A stretch of DNA of 64,000 nucleotides, from the NCBI GenBank assembly GCA_963169105.1, contig OY720640.1, positions 63,179,527-63,243,526 on the forward strand, in the 5' to 3' direction. The notes below the pieces were generated by a model. That model saw only the letters and a list, made by a program, of their open reading frames with translations, did no database searches and was not told where the DNA came from. The DNA comes from Ceriagrion tenellum (Eukaryota; Arthropoda; Insecta; Odonata; Coenagrionidae). Positions 46,941-58,022 of this stretch are shown here, piece by piece. Made by a program: the position numbers and the translations under genes. Numbering within the stretch: position 1 is the first letter of the stretch; the number at the start of each line of letters is the position of its first letter.

Positions 46941-47107
46941 TGACGAAAAAGAAAAATCTCTTAGTTAATTCCACACTTAAAATTTTTATTACCGACCTAG
47001 GCTTCGATTGCCTTGCAATTTGAAAATTATTGCAAGGCAATCGAAATCTAGGTCGGTAATAAAATTTTTAAGTGTGGAATTTTCTAAGAGATTTTTCTTT
47101 TTCGTCA
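46941..47107. repeat. Near-perfect palindrome, 79-bp arms
   Basis: Left arm 46941-47019 and right arm 47029-47107 are inverted copies with about five mismatches and a 9-bp spacer. Each arm holds TTAAGTGTGGAAT, GGTCGGTAATAAAA, CGAAAT and the hairpin ATTGC/GCAAT. The outermost bases are TGACGAAAAAGAAAAATCTC and its inverse. Confidence 0.9.
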
Positions 47108-47109
47108 AC

Positions 47110-47984
47110 GATGCTGATATTTTGACACCAGTGGAAAAAGGAAATTTTTTCTTTGTCACGAGTCCAAGTCAAACTGACTCGGGTTGAATTTTATGGAATT
47201 AGCATTTCATTTTAGAATGTGAGGGATAGCTTTGTAATGTCACATTAATTTATTCGACAAACCACCCGATAGTCGATGTTCTACGTTTTCTCAGGATACT
47301 TCATGGTGACGTGCCAGGTCGATTTCTCAGTCTTATGTTCAATAAATTCATGTGAAATTATAAATTCATTCTTATCATTTCTATGATAAAGAGCATTTTT
47401 ATAATAAAGACAAAACAGTTCGTTGAATTTTATGTAAAGTTATACCTATCCTACCGTAGGGAAGGATCCTGGCAGTCTTTTCGCTGGGAATATGCTTGCC
47501 TTTCTGCGAATACCGTCCGTCTGTTGTCGGTGACGGAAAAAAAGTGACGATGGAAAGGATGAGCGCGCGATCTTTTTGTATGTGTGTTTTCATAGCACGC
47601 GGTGGTGTCCAATCCCAATGAAAAGAGACCGCTGGCGGGGGAGAGGGGGTCGTTGGTGCGGCCCGCCGACGTGCCACAGCGTCCAAATTGCTTCGTGGGG
47701 ACAAACAGCCCGAAACTCATATTGCCGGCGGACTTCATCTGCTTCGTCGATTTTCAATGATTAGAAAACAAAAAAATGTGGCGTCATACCAGCGCGTCCG
47801 TCTGTGACCATTTTGCACGTTCTCATTGCGGATCAGGTTTTGGGAGCCGTTTGAGTGACGTTTATTCTCCTTGAAGTAATCACTTCGTATATTACCTAAG
47901 GTTCAGCAAGGCAAGCGGAGGAGATGGTGCACGCTTCACGTCTAGTCCATATCCATTTCTGCTTTTGATAATGATGTATTTCTC
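47110..47984. other. No recognised gene
   Basis: Overlapping frames at 47399-47738 have no domain. Nothing else is supported. Confidence 0.4.
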
Positions 47985-48425
47985 ATCATAATAGTAGGTT
48001 TTTCAATCCTAAGATTGGTTGACTGATGCCCTCATCTAATTCTAGTGCCCTAACCTGGTAACTATTCCTATGTACATTCCTCTATTTGGTTCTTTAATTA
48101 GTTAAAGTTAGTTAGTTTATTCCTGTCTTCCTCGAGGGACCTTATCCTATGTTTTACCTTCAATTATGTTCTTCACGAACCCATTGTGTCTCAGGGTGTG
48201 TCAAATCCATCTTGTTCTTCTTTTCTCTATGGTGTTCCATATGGTCCTCTTCTCTTCTACTCTCCTGTACACTTCATAATTTCTTATTTTGTCCGTCCAT
48301 TTTATCTTTAGCATCCTTCTCCAGCACCAGGTTTCTAAGGCTTCAAGTCTTTTATGGTCAGCTTTTCCAACGGTCAATGCTTCTGGTCCATGCTTCTGTG
48401 GATGTACTTCTATACACCCACTTCT
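47985..48425 (-). pseudogene. Non-LTR retrotransposon, RT tail and 3' end (family L3, copy 2)
   Basis: On the minus strand, from about 48360 downward, the reading is KRLEALETWCWRRMLKIKWT, then DKIRNYEVYRRVEEKRT, the standard LINE tail (AFE-WC-RRMLKI-W, N-EV--RV-E-R). Stops follow in the HTLRHNGFVKNIIEG-type block, and the 3' UTR runs to the AATCCTAAGATTGGTTGACT segment at 48010. The forward 124-130-codon frames here are antisense. It is 5'-truncated and dead. Confidence 0.8.
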
Positions 48426-48699
48426 TCCTTATCTTATTCAGAAGTTTTTTTCCTCACACCCGATACCAGGCATTTCATCATTTGTCTTCCTTTCCGTCCA
48501 CCTTACCTTCTCCATCCTCCTAGATCTACTTATATGGTACTCTTGTGGCCTCATTTGTGTATCATCTGCTCGTACAATTTTTCTTCAAATATTGTACTGT
48601 TTTTTCTTTGTAAAATTCTTACTTCACTCTTTTCTCTTAGTAAAACTATTACTTGACTGTTTTCTCCTTGCAAAATCATAGCTCAAAGAGAAGTTTTAG

Positions 48700-50020
48700 T
48701 TACTGATGTTTTGTTAATGTTTTATCTCCAGGCCAGTTTTTCTCCAAAATAGCGGAATCCATCATTGAATAACAAACAAATTCTCTATCTGCAAAATTAA
48801 TTAAGACATTTTACGTTGCTATTCATTGAATTATTCGCGCTGAAGTAGCGTTCATAGTTACCATCTTTATCTGCTTTCATGCAGCCGTGTTTGTTGTAGT
48901 CATAGTAGGGGGAGACCGGGGATAGTTGAGTGCACTATAGTCTTTTTAATTTTCCAATTTTTAGCCATAATTGTTTTAAATGAAAAAAGTTGTGCTAACA
49001 TATGGAAACACGATTCACCTACAATAGATATCAACGTTTGGTAAAAAATAATTATAACTAAAGTTTTGAAAAAAATGTTTTAAAAATCAATACACGTGTA
49101 CCAGGGTATCTCCCTATACAAGTTGGTTCAAGTTGGGGAATTTGGTATACTGGCCGGAGCACGTTTGTACAAATAAAGTAAACCTCTCAGTATCAATAAA
49201 AAACGAATACCATGACATAAAGTTGCTTGTTAGCCTAACATGCTTTGAAAGCTCTCAAGAGTGATTATTGGCATCACTTTTACCATTGGTTCAACGAAAG
49301 AACAAATTTATTTCCTCAAATGAAGAATTCGTGGCCCCTTTTTTATTTAATTCCTCTAATTTAATTGATTCTGGTATAGAATTCATTTAGACTTTTTTCT
49401 CCAGATACCTGGATATCTTAACTTGAGGAGGGAATAAGATGAAGACCATAGTGTATAGCTACGAAGGGACTAGTTCGCACGCATAATGAACTGTACATAT
49501 TAGCCCCGATCACCATATTTTTCGTCTAACCTGACCTTCAGTTGTCCATTTTTACTTCACCATAAAGTTGACCCCTTCAAATTACAGCCAAATGATTGCT
49601 CTTTAAAACTATAATACATTGAATACCTCAGTTAAGTTGGTGCAGGTAAAGGAGGAAATGGGATAGAAGAATTTTACAAGCCGGCTCAAAAAACACACAT
49701 TGCATTATTTTCCCAAGTGGAGTAAGTAGCCGACTGCTTGTGTGCAGAGTTCAGGTGGTAGGGATGCTACATCGACATCGATGTGTCGGACTATTCAATG
49801 GTTTTTGACCGAGACATTGAAAACATCGAGGAGTAAAATTATCCGATGAAAATTGAGTGAGTGGTGAGTACTTTTATAAACATTGAAAAGTGAAGTGATA
49901 GTGAATTTCAGCGGAAGACGGTACACGGATAAAAGTCAACAGTAACTTTATACTTTTTTTATATGATATCTAACAGTTATCTGTTTGAAGATGATGATGA
50001 CTTAACGTAGAGATATTGTA
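48700..50020. other. No recognised gene
   Basis: A GGGGGAGACCGGGGATAGTT motif at 48908-48927 looks like the end of a DNA transposon type I have seen in insects, but I find no matching inverted end. Otherwise nothing is supported. Confidence 0.35.
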
Positions 50021-50024
50021 ATTA

Positions 50025-50201
50025 CAGTAAAACCTTCCTTAAGCCTCCACCTCTCCAAGTGACTGATTTTTTTTCAGGAAAGGAATGAATTTCCCATTCG
50101 TATAAGCAATATAAATTTTCCCTCCCTTCTTCAGCGGTCACCTCCTTAAGCGGCTATAATCTCATGGGTCCTTTGGTGACCGCTCAATAATGGTTTCAAT
50201 G
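50025..50201. mobile_element. 177-bp pogo/Tigger-type MITE
   Basis: The left CAGTAAAACCTTCCTTAAG and the right, inverted CATTGAAACCATTATTGAG with GCGGTCACC, form imperfect TIRs flanked by TA (50023-50024 and 50202-50203). An internal GCGGTCACCTCCTTAAGCGG repeats the terminal motif. The length and design match the 176-bp element at 29008-29183. Confidence 0.65.
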
Positions 50202-50204
50202 TAT

Positions 50205-52689
50205 TTATATAAGCTTTCTTTCAATAGTTTTTGATGACAATATAGAGGTAAAATTGCAGTTCTTGTCATTCTCGAAACTTGGAATTTTATCGCTCGTTTC
50301 AAATTATTTAGTAATACGATACAGTTCTTATAAGTGGCTTTCCTTAGTATTGATTAAAAATAAAAAATGGGCTTGAAGAGGCTTGTGTGGAACTTATATT
50401 TCATCATTTTGCAGGTCCATCCTTCCAAGATGCCAGTGTCCAGAAGAAAATTCAGCCATGCAGATTTTCAGCAGAGGAGCCGGGCCTCATCTAAAGGTTG
50501 GTTTGAGAATATTTCACCTAAATCGGATCCCAAGTGACTGCCTCAATGAGGACTATCAAATAACATACATGATTTGATGCTTCTCTAAAAGTCTTCTTTT
50601 GAAGAAAAATTTTCGTAAAAATGGGCTTTCCCCTGTTAAATTTCTTGATGTTGCATAGTGTTTATGATACGAGATGGAGAAGGGTATGATTTGGTATCTA
50701 CTTTATTCCGTCCAAGATTCCTAGCATATCAAAACGTAGATGTTGATTGCAGTTTGTCAGTTGAAATTATGGTGTAACAGTATGGTATTACGGTGTTATC
50801 TTAATTGCGGCCACAGCGAGATAGGTATTCGTCAGAAAAACTTTTCTCTTAGTTTCCTTTGTATCAAATAATTAGAAATCTTCTTAGGATATAATTTCTA
50901 TTTTCTATTTAAGTATTTATTAGTAAACTTTTATGTGCCCAGACGTACGGTTTTCTTTACCTGTGGATGAGTTTTGCGTGGATCTATTCACCGTAGTTAC
51001 CTCGTCGTACTGAAGTGATGACTCAAGCACGTTAAAAACTCTGCCATTGCCGATCGATATTTTTAATTCACGACCGTTTATCTTAGTTTTTTAAATTAAA
51101 TTCATCCTATCTCCTCTTCAGTATTTTCCCACATTATCATCGGTCATTATGGTGTTTAGACGTGACGAAAAAATAAAATATTAGTATATTCCACACTTAA
51201 AATGTTTATAGCTGCTGTGCTGCTATTGCTGTGCCAACAAGTCGTATATTGTAAGTCACACAGCCCCTTGCGTTTTGGCCGGTATGCCTTTCCTCTATCA
51301 TTCTCATTTTGCATCCGTATTAATTGTTATTCAGCATCATTGGGTCTTGGGCTGCTCTTTCTTTAAGAATTTACCTAATTTGACGTGCTTAAAATTTCTA
51401 ATCAAAACCATTTTTTTGATAACCAGTTGTTCAGAAAACAGATTTGTCGTTTCTTGTGCCTATTTTGGTAGAAATAACTGTCTAAAATTATTGTCCACGT
51501 CAGTATAAAATTTTGAATCGATCGAATTAATTATTACGATAGCTCTCATATAAATTTCACAATTCTTTTGATGAAATGCCGTCACAGAGGCCAGTAATTG
51601 GCTAGAGAAGTAATGTATCGTTAATGAGCACTAATGAAAACCCCATATCTTATTTAAACGTTGCGTATTCAATGAATCGACGCATTCGTGTGCACCAGGA
51701 GAGTGTGGGTTATTGCTAAGCGGGGGTAAGTGAAAATCGAGTAAAGAGAAGGGAGGCGTTGAACAAATTGAAAATTTCACGCTTAGGTCGCCTTGGCCGA
51801 GATTCGCGTGGCACAACGAGTTTATTCACGAGAGTACCCCATCAATTGCGCTGGACATCATCCGCATTTAATTGCTTACGTTCAAAGCCAGCACTCGTTT
51901 CAATGGACACGGAAAATATTTGCGTGCGCTACCGCCACCGGCCACCCGCGGCTACAAATGATTGCATAAAGCATTTTTAATTTCAGTACGTCAATTTGTA
52001 CCTATCCCTTTGGGGTTGACCCCGCTATGAAATGATGTATCGGCTTTTTTCCAATGTCTGAAAATATTTTACTTCTCTAGAGGCATAAAGATACCAGTTT
52101 TCCCCATATAAATCGATAAATAAAATGAAAATCTGCTGGAATGCTAAAAATTGTAGCGGTCCCTGTAGAATGTCACGCCTCTGCTCTCTTTGGGATTCAG
52201 CGGCGGCTGACAAAGTCGTCATGGTGATTGCTTTGTGATTCAGTTTTTGACGTCAGAGAGTCACTTACGACATTACTTGCTAATAATATGCTGGGGATGG
52301 GCGGAAAAAGCCAGAGATTGAAGGAAATATCCTCGTTATTTTTACTGGTTCGCATCATATTGATCGGTTTCCATATTTTCGCGATAGGAAATCGTTATTT
52401 TTCTAGGAGTATGATTTTGTGGATTTATCTCCTCTATTTCTTTTCCTAATAAAATCTTATCTCTTAGATTATTTGACTATCTCGGTTACCGATCCGGAGG
52501 GATAATTCCATCTGATTTCAAAATCCTCGGTCTCTCTTACGATAAAATTTGCAGTCCGCAACAAACTACTTCACTACAAAATAGATGCTTTTTTAAATTT
52601 TTCTTTCAGAACATGCTCAGTATGTTCTTACCTATTGCATTTTTATGACCTATATTATGATTAGAATAATCTACCGGTCATGTTAAGTT
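50205..52689. other. No recognised gene
   Basis: Short frames only. At 51190-51205 a solitary ATTCCACACTTAAAAT matches the end of a foldback arm. Confidence 0.4.
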
Positions 52690-53130
52690 TAAATGCAAAT
52701 CGTTTGGGATTCGTCAAAAGAGTACTATGCAAATGTGACGATTAAGTCGGAGAAACCAGCTATTTTATCCCTTGGAAATAGACCCCACTTGGAATACGCT
52801 GCCAGTATTTGGGATCTTCGTGAAGTAGGCTGAAAAACAGAGTTGGAACACGTGCGGAAAAGATCAACAAGTCCGTTATGATAGTCGTGTTAGTGTTACT
52901 GACCTATTGCAAGTACAGGGATGAGAAACACTTTCACACTGCCGGTTAAAAAGCAGTCTTAATCTTCTATGTAAATTGAGAACCAATTTATTTTTCGACA
53001 AAGATATTAATATCTTACGAACTCCTACATACTGCGGTAGATCTAGTCATGGGAATAAAATTTTGGACTGCAGGTGTAAAATCTCTTTTTTCTCTCGATC
53101 GATAGGAGACCATAATGGCAACCAATGAGA
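52690..53130 (+). pseudogene. CR1/Jockey-like LINE, RT tail of a second subfamily
   Basis: Forward blocks in mixed frames give LGFVKRVLCKC, then a HLEYAASIWDL-type segment, TDLLQVQG, then LRTNLFFDKDINILRTPTYC, GRSSHGNKILDCRCK and SRSIGDHNG. This is the same tail architecture as the copies at 21.9-28.3 kb but clearly a different subfamily. Frameshifts and stops are abundant. Confidence 0.7.
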
Positions 53131-53191
53131 ATTTGAGGTAGGTTAGTCGACTAGTTGTATAGCTGATTAATTGATTTCCGTTTCATTCATT

Positions 53192-53403
53192 GATTGTTCA
53201 ATCCTAAGATTGGTTGACTGAAGCCCTTCACCTTTCCCTATCTCATCCTATTTCCCTTACCTCCTGGTATCTCTTCCTATGTAGTGTCTTCCTTATTTGG
53301 TCAATGAACTTATCTCTGGGTCTTCTTCTGGGGACTTTTCCTCTATTTTACCTTCAATTATGTTCTTCACAAACCCATTATGTCTCAGGGTGTGTCGAAT
53401 CCT
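53192..53403 (-). mobile_element. Non-LTR retrotransposon, 3' end fragment (family L3, copy 3)
   Basis: Shares GTTCAATCCTAAGATTGGTT, CTCCTGGTATCTCTTCCTAT, TGGTCAATGAACTTAT and TTCTTCACAAACCCATTATG with the copies at 44.2 and 48.0 kb. The similarity stops at about 53403, where unrelated sequence begins, so it is 5'-truncated on the minus strand. Confidence 0.75.
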
Positions 53404-53614
53404 TCGACAATAGAGTGACATCGCTTATAAATAAGAACTCATTTCCTGGAGTACCATTTCGCACTATAATTAAATGCGTTTCCTAAACATTTACTTAATA
53501 ATCCTTAACTTGCGAACATTCCCAGCTATCTTCAAGGTGGCTCTGGCCTCAGGGTCTTTTATTCTAGATTATCTGAAAATTTGAATTGACCATCTTGGAA
53601 GTGCGTTCTATAAA

Positions 53615-53903
53615 ATGAGATGAAAATAAAACGGGGTTTCAAGGCTAATTTTACTGTTTTCCAACGTGGGCTTTTGAGAATTTTGCTCATAAGAACGTCA
53701 ATTTGAGCAAAAATTCATTTTAAAGCTGATTTCACGGTGATTCTTCCTTGAAAGTGGAGATTTTTAACACGAGCTCCTAAGCATGTTGCTCATGTTACAG
53801 TATAAAAAAGACAATATGAACAAAAAATCATTTTGAAGCTGAGTTTACTGTGAATCTGCCTGAAAGTGGAGCTTTCAATATGGGCTCATAAGAATGCCAA
53901 ATC
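53615..53903 (+). repeat. Diverged tandem repeat, unit about 100-115 bp
   Basis: Three units each carry TTC(A)AAGGCT or TTTAAAGCTGA or TTTGAAGCTGAG, then TTTACTGT or TTCACGGTG, then GAAAGTGGAG or CAACGTGGGC, and then GCTC-TAAGAATG. They differ strongly from one another. No gene. Confidence 0.55.
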
Positions 53904-53904
53904 A

Positions 53905-54062
53905 GCGCCAGAAAAGACTAGAAGCCTTCAAAACCTGGTGCTGGTTGAGGATGCTAAAGATAAAATGGACGAACAAAATAAGAAATAATGAAGTGTGCAG
54001 AAGAGAAGAAGAGAAAAGGACCACGTAGAACACCGTACAGGAAAGAAGGACCAGATGGAAGT
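53905..54062 (+). pseudogene. Non-LTR retrotransposon, RT tail fragment (family L3, copy 4)
   Basis: The forward reading QKRLEAFKTWCWLRMLKIKW, then TNKIRNNEVCRREEEKRTT, ends in a stop. It matches the minus-strand copy at 48.3 kb closely and is in the opposite orientation to the 3'-end fragment 500 bp to its left. The minus-strand frame over it is antisense. Confidence 0.75.
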
Positions 54063-54224
54063 TGCCGTTTGTGTCCAATAAAGACTGTAAAAGATTCGTC
54101 CTGGAACTCTCTTGCTTTGTCCAGAATGACTTGGGTTTTTCATTTAGTAATTGACCGAGGATTTTTCTCTTGGAGTTTCATAGAGTTGTGCTTATTATTT
54201 TCTTCGTTTTCGAGTGATGTGCAG

Positions 54225-54400
54225 CATAAATTTCACTCGCCCCCAGTTCCATCTTTCTGTCGAGGTTCCCAAGTGAACGCAGCGTATTCGAGATGTGACC
54301 TAACCAGAGCGATATGGCACCTCTATTATACTCTTTCATCCGATGAACTTCTTATTATACGCTTGATAAATTCTAGTTTCTTTAATGCTGTACCGCATAT
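54225..54400 (-). pseudogene. CR1/Jockey-like LINE, internal fragment (copy 6)
   Basis: On the minus strand the readings are ALKKLEFIKRIIRSSSDE and then IALVRSHLEYAAFTWEPRQ, equivalent to the LKKLGFVKRIIGKSSDE and FALVRPHLEYAA-IWDPGQ blocks of copies 3 and 5. A frame break separates the two. Both ends are truncated. Confidence 0.75.
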
Positions 54401-54449
54401 GTTTTGTATTTGTACAGATAGAAGCCAGGCGAAAGACAGTGAAACCTGA

Positions 54450-55490
54450 GATGGTTTTAAACTGTTACAAAAATATGAACAGTAATTTCTAACTTGTAGA
54501 AATTTTCTCCGATAATTTTATCCTTAATATATCAAGATATTAGAAATGGGAGCGTTTAAATTTGCGGCACTTAAGGGTTGCTTTTCGCGAGCAGCAGCAA
54601 CACTCCTTCCGCACCTCATCAAACCTCTCGTCCCGAATACCTCGCCTCTGGGGTCTAATTCATATTTCTCGGTGCCGACGCGCCTCACGGAAGCCATGAC
54701 TCTTGATTATTTAGATAATTAGTTGTTTCTGCGCGCTTCGAACTTCCGAACTACGTTTCGCAGTACTGGCACTTAACTCCCTCCAACCGCCTCATCTCTA
54801 CTCACAGCGGTGCAGGGCATGTATCACACCTCTTGTACATAGCACTCTATGTTCAAAGCGTAGCTGAGTTCTCTCAGAGTATGTACAGTGTACACTCTTA
54901 GCATGTGTTTGTTGTAGATTTCATCATCACAATGGTGGTGACGAAAATGCCAGTCAAAACATGTGAAGGATAATTTGACTAGCCAATTTCTATTTGGGAG
55001 GAACCTGGGCTTAGAAGTACTGTTTTTTTAAGACTTACAAAATTTTCTGTGTTGAGTAAATACATGTTTAGTACTGCCGTGTATATTTTTTAAATTTCTT
55101 GTAAATGCTCCCTCGCATTAAATTTAGTACGAAGCGTTAAACCGGAGATCATGAACCTTCATGATGCATGACAGCGTAGCTTTATTTTTCATAAAACAAT
55201 CAGCTACACTCATTATTGTAAGGACCAAAAATTAACAGACATTGGCCTAAAATTACTCAAACTTTCGCAGGCCGAGAATTTAAAAACTGTTTTTTTTTAA
55301 ATTACCCATGTCAAGATAAAGAATGGTATAGATGGCAGTAGGGGGACTGCCGACAGGGTTTGAAACCTTAATTAATGAAGTAAAATCATTGGTTTATATT
55401 GGTTTAACAAATTTTAATGACGTCAAAAATGAAATTTTTACTGTAAATTTGATTATTAAATACTGATATTTAATAAACCTGTAATTTATA
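54450..55490. other. No recognised gene
   Basis: No supported feature. Confidence 0.4.
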
Positions 55491-55494
55491 CCTA

Positions 55495-55598
55495 AGTTTG
55501 TAGTAAATTGATTTGGCTATGATTTCAGGTGTAAAAATAACAATTGCAAGTCGTATTGAATACATAGAAACTTTGGTACTGTAGTCCCACCTAATGAT
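55495..55598 (+). repeat. Dispersed repeat (pair with 62615-62705)
   Basis: ATGATTTCAGGTGTAAAAAT, then TTGCAAGTCGTAT, then GTACTGTAGTCCCACCTAAT corresponds in order to the segment at 62.6 kb. The family is unknown. Confidence 0.7.
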
Positions 55599-55611
55599 TA
55601 TGACAGAATCT

Positions 55612-55690
55612 TACATCTTTACACGGCTGTTGTCCTAACACCCCCTGCTGCACGCCTATGCGGCGGCTCGCAGGGTAGTATGTAGATATA
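55612..55690 (+). mobile_element. CR1/Jockey-like LINE, 3' terminus only (copy 7)
   Basis: TTACACGGCTGTTGTCCTAA, then GGCGGCTCGCAGGGTAGTAT with a GTAGATATAAAT tail is the very 3' end of the family. The truncation is extreme. It abuts the following MITE. Confidence 0.8.
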
Positions 55691-55694
55691 AATT

Positions 55695-56815
55695 TCTTTC
55701 ACTCAAGTCATTTTTTTTCACGCGGTACGTTGAAACTCCAACAAAACGAATGGTTTTTTTGTGATTATGAAAAATAACTGCGGTGTCTAAATAATATATT
55801 TTAATTGTTGCGAAGGCTTCTGCTGCTTTCTCATTTATTGGCATTTTTCGTGTTCTTTCCGCCTTGGAGTATTTTGTGGACGACCGTATCGCCGGCATTC
55901 CAGTCGGCCTCATCAGATCCTAAAAATGCTGCAACATGGGGAGAACCCGAAAAATACTAATTCCTGATTTATTGTGGTTGAATAAACATACAAACTACTC
56001 ACTGTTAATTTTTTACAAGATATTTGTGTTATAAATACCTCATTTCTAAATGATGTCTCAATGGAGTGCATACACGTACCGTATCCCATGCAGAATGGCT
56101 GGTATTTGTGGGCAAATATGTCGGAAAGTGGAACGGTAAGGGGCCAATATTTTATAAGTTACTGTTTCAGGATTAACTTTGTGTGGAAACGCGACACATT
56201 AAATGATTTCTCGCTTTCCACGCTTTTAATTCCACGTTTTTTAATTTTTTTCCAACTATGGTTTCGACATGCAATGTCATTTGCAAGGTACCTCTTATTT
56301 TCTTCTTATTTCAATGAATTATACACACAAACCGGGTGGGGGGATTCGGGAAAGAAAAAAGTCTATCTTTTTAACGATCTTACTTTTGTCTTGCATCACC
56401 ATTGATATCAATAACCTTTAAGTGTTTCCCGAATTCTTTACGTCATAATCTCCGTCCTATTCATTAGGTATGTTTCTTCTTCCCCCCTCCAGTCATTCAC
56501 ATTGAAACACCAACCACCAAAGCATAGAATAATTCCCCCCTTCTAACGAACCCAACCTCTTTTCCCTTCCCCTCTATTTCACTCCTTCCCATCCCACCCC
56601 CGGATTGAGTGTATGTGGACACTTAAGTAAGAGATGACCTTGTAAATGACATCGTATGTCGAAACCATGATCGGTAATATTAAAAGTGTGGAATGTACAA
56701 AGCGAGAAATTGTTTCAGGCTGATACTTTGTTATATTTGGAAACGCGAGATATTTTTCTTTAAAATGGGACAATATTTATTGATTTCTAGTCGTAATGAT
56801 ACCTCGCCAAAAATA
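55695..56815 (+). mobile_element. MITE family R1, copy 3, split by a foldback
   Basis: 55695-55800 matches the GTACGTT..CTCC-AACGGAAG block of copies 1 and 2. 55975-56175 matches the TGTTAATTTTTTACAAGATAT and GGCTGGTATTT blocks. 56720-56815 matches the ATATTTTTCTTTAAAATGGG and TTGATTTCTAG end. The interruption at 56196-56717 is the foldback. Confidence 0.65.
56204..56712. repeat. Foldback element, about 85-bp arms, 340-bp spacer
   Basis: Left arm 56204-56293 and right arm 56630-56712 are inverted copies. In each, a stem GACAT/ATGTC (loop of 3) is followed directly by GAAACCAT, then a GATCGGTAAT-type segment and AAAGTGTGGAAT; the terminal part is TTTCTCGCTTT and its inverse. The spacer is C- and T-rich with no gene. 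Confidence 0.8.
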
Positions 56816-56819
56816 ATTT

Positions 56820-57555
56820 AATTCTTATCACGTGTCGGCGCTGAGTGCGAAACGGTTTCATCCAGCTGCGATTTAGCTCTCGAGGAGAGAAGTCTTTCGG
56901 AAGCGTGATATTGCTTCGCCTTCCGCCGTTTGCGAAGTTTGCAGACGACAGGGTAAGTTTTGTGTTCTAAAATTTTTGATGACTGGACCTGCGAGGTAGG
57001 ATGGAAATAAAGCGTACAGCAATACGGATTTAGAAATGTAAACACGAGCTTTAATTTCCTCGGGCGGCATATTGAAAACGTGCCTAGAATTCTGCTGCTC
57101 CAGAGACGTTGACCTTTTAGGGAAAGAGGGCTTACTCTACTTTGAGATTTGAGTCACCGATATGAGGTGAGAATTTGCTGAATTCAATGCGTGACTGCCT
57201 ATGTAGCAATGACGGAAGCGTCTGTGTCCGTCTTTATAGTTACGAAGTATATTACTCTCTCTCAATATTGGTTATTTTACTTCATAATAATATTTGTATC
57301 AATATGGTTATTTTTGAACTTGAAAGATTTAAAAAAGTAATTACTATATGCGTTTCGACATTGGTCTTTCCCTCCAGGTGATGGCCTGACCTGAAGGTTA
57401 TGTAGATTACATTGGAACCCAGGTTGTATGTATAGTTTTATTGCAAAATGAATTGTTAATGCATAATTTTTACACTGAAATTAATAAAATGAATTTATCA
57501 TTATCTCCGAAATTGCTGAATCTACACCTTTCTCATTTACATTTAATTTCAATTT
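56820..57555. other. No recognised gene
   Basis: Two overlapping minus frames at 56818-57070 carry no domain. A GTTTCGACATTGGTC motif near 57354 resembles the foldback arms on the minus strand. Confidence 0.4.
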
Positions 57556-57560
57556 CCTTA

Positions 57561-58019
57561 TGGCGACTTGCAGGAACGACACATGTATATTCTATAAAGT
57601 TATGGGACCGATAAGCCATGGCAACCATTCAATAAGTGTAACAGAATTATTCGATAAATTTATGGGTTTCATAACTTATGGCATGTTGTTTTGAGGTCCA
57701 TAGATACCCAAGATGGCGGATGCGCAGTGAACCGCTTGGAGATTTAATTACTAGACAAAGGAGTTATTTTGAGACAAATGGCCTGTTCATTTACCCCAAC
57801 TGACGAATTATTATGTGCATTAGCAATTTCTAAATAAACTATCATAAAATTAATCCGGCGGTAGAATATTATATCGAATATTCGAAGCTATTGACTACTG
57901 GTGAATGAATTATGTGACTAGTAGATGTTTTCCTGCGACCTGAATATTTTTATGAGATTTATAACTTTATGGATCTCATAACTATTGATTCCACAGCTAA
58001 ATGTTCTTGCAACCGGATA
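57561..58019 (-). mobile_element. 459-bp PIF/Harbinger-type MITE (family H1, copy 2)
   Basis: Inverse-orientation partner of 1737-2193, similar along the whole length, including GAATCAATAGTTATGAGATC (inverted here) and the CCATGGCAACCATTCAATAAG block. TTA is duplicated at 57558-57560 and 58020-58022, a TWA-type TSD. The right terminus is slightly degraded. Confidence 0.78.
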
Positions 58020-58022
58020 TTA

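Noticed and set aside
48149..48681. Three overlapping forward frames of 100-130 codons
   Set aside because: Antisense to, or beside, the minus-strand LINE tail at 47985-48425.
53928..54143. 71-codon minus-strand frame
   Set aside because: Antisense to the forward LINE fragment KRLEAFKTWCW.
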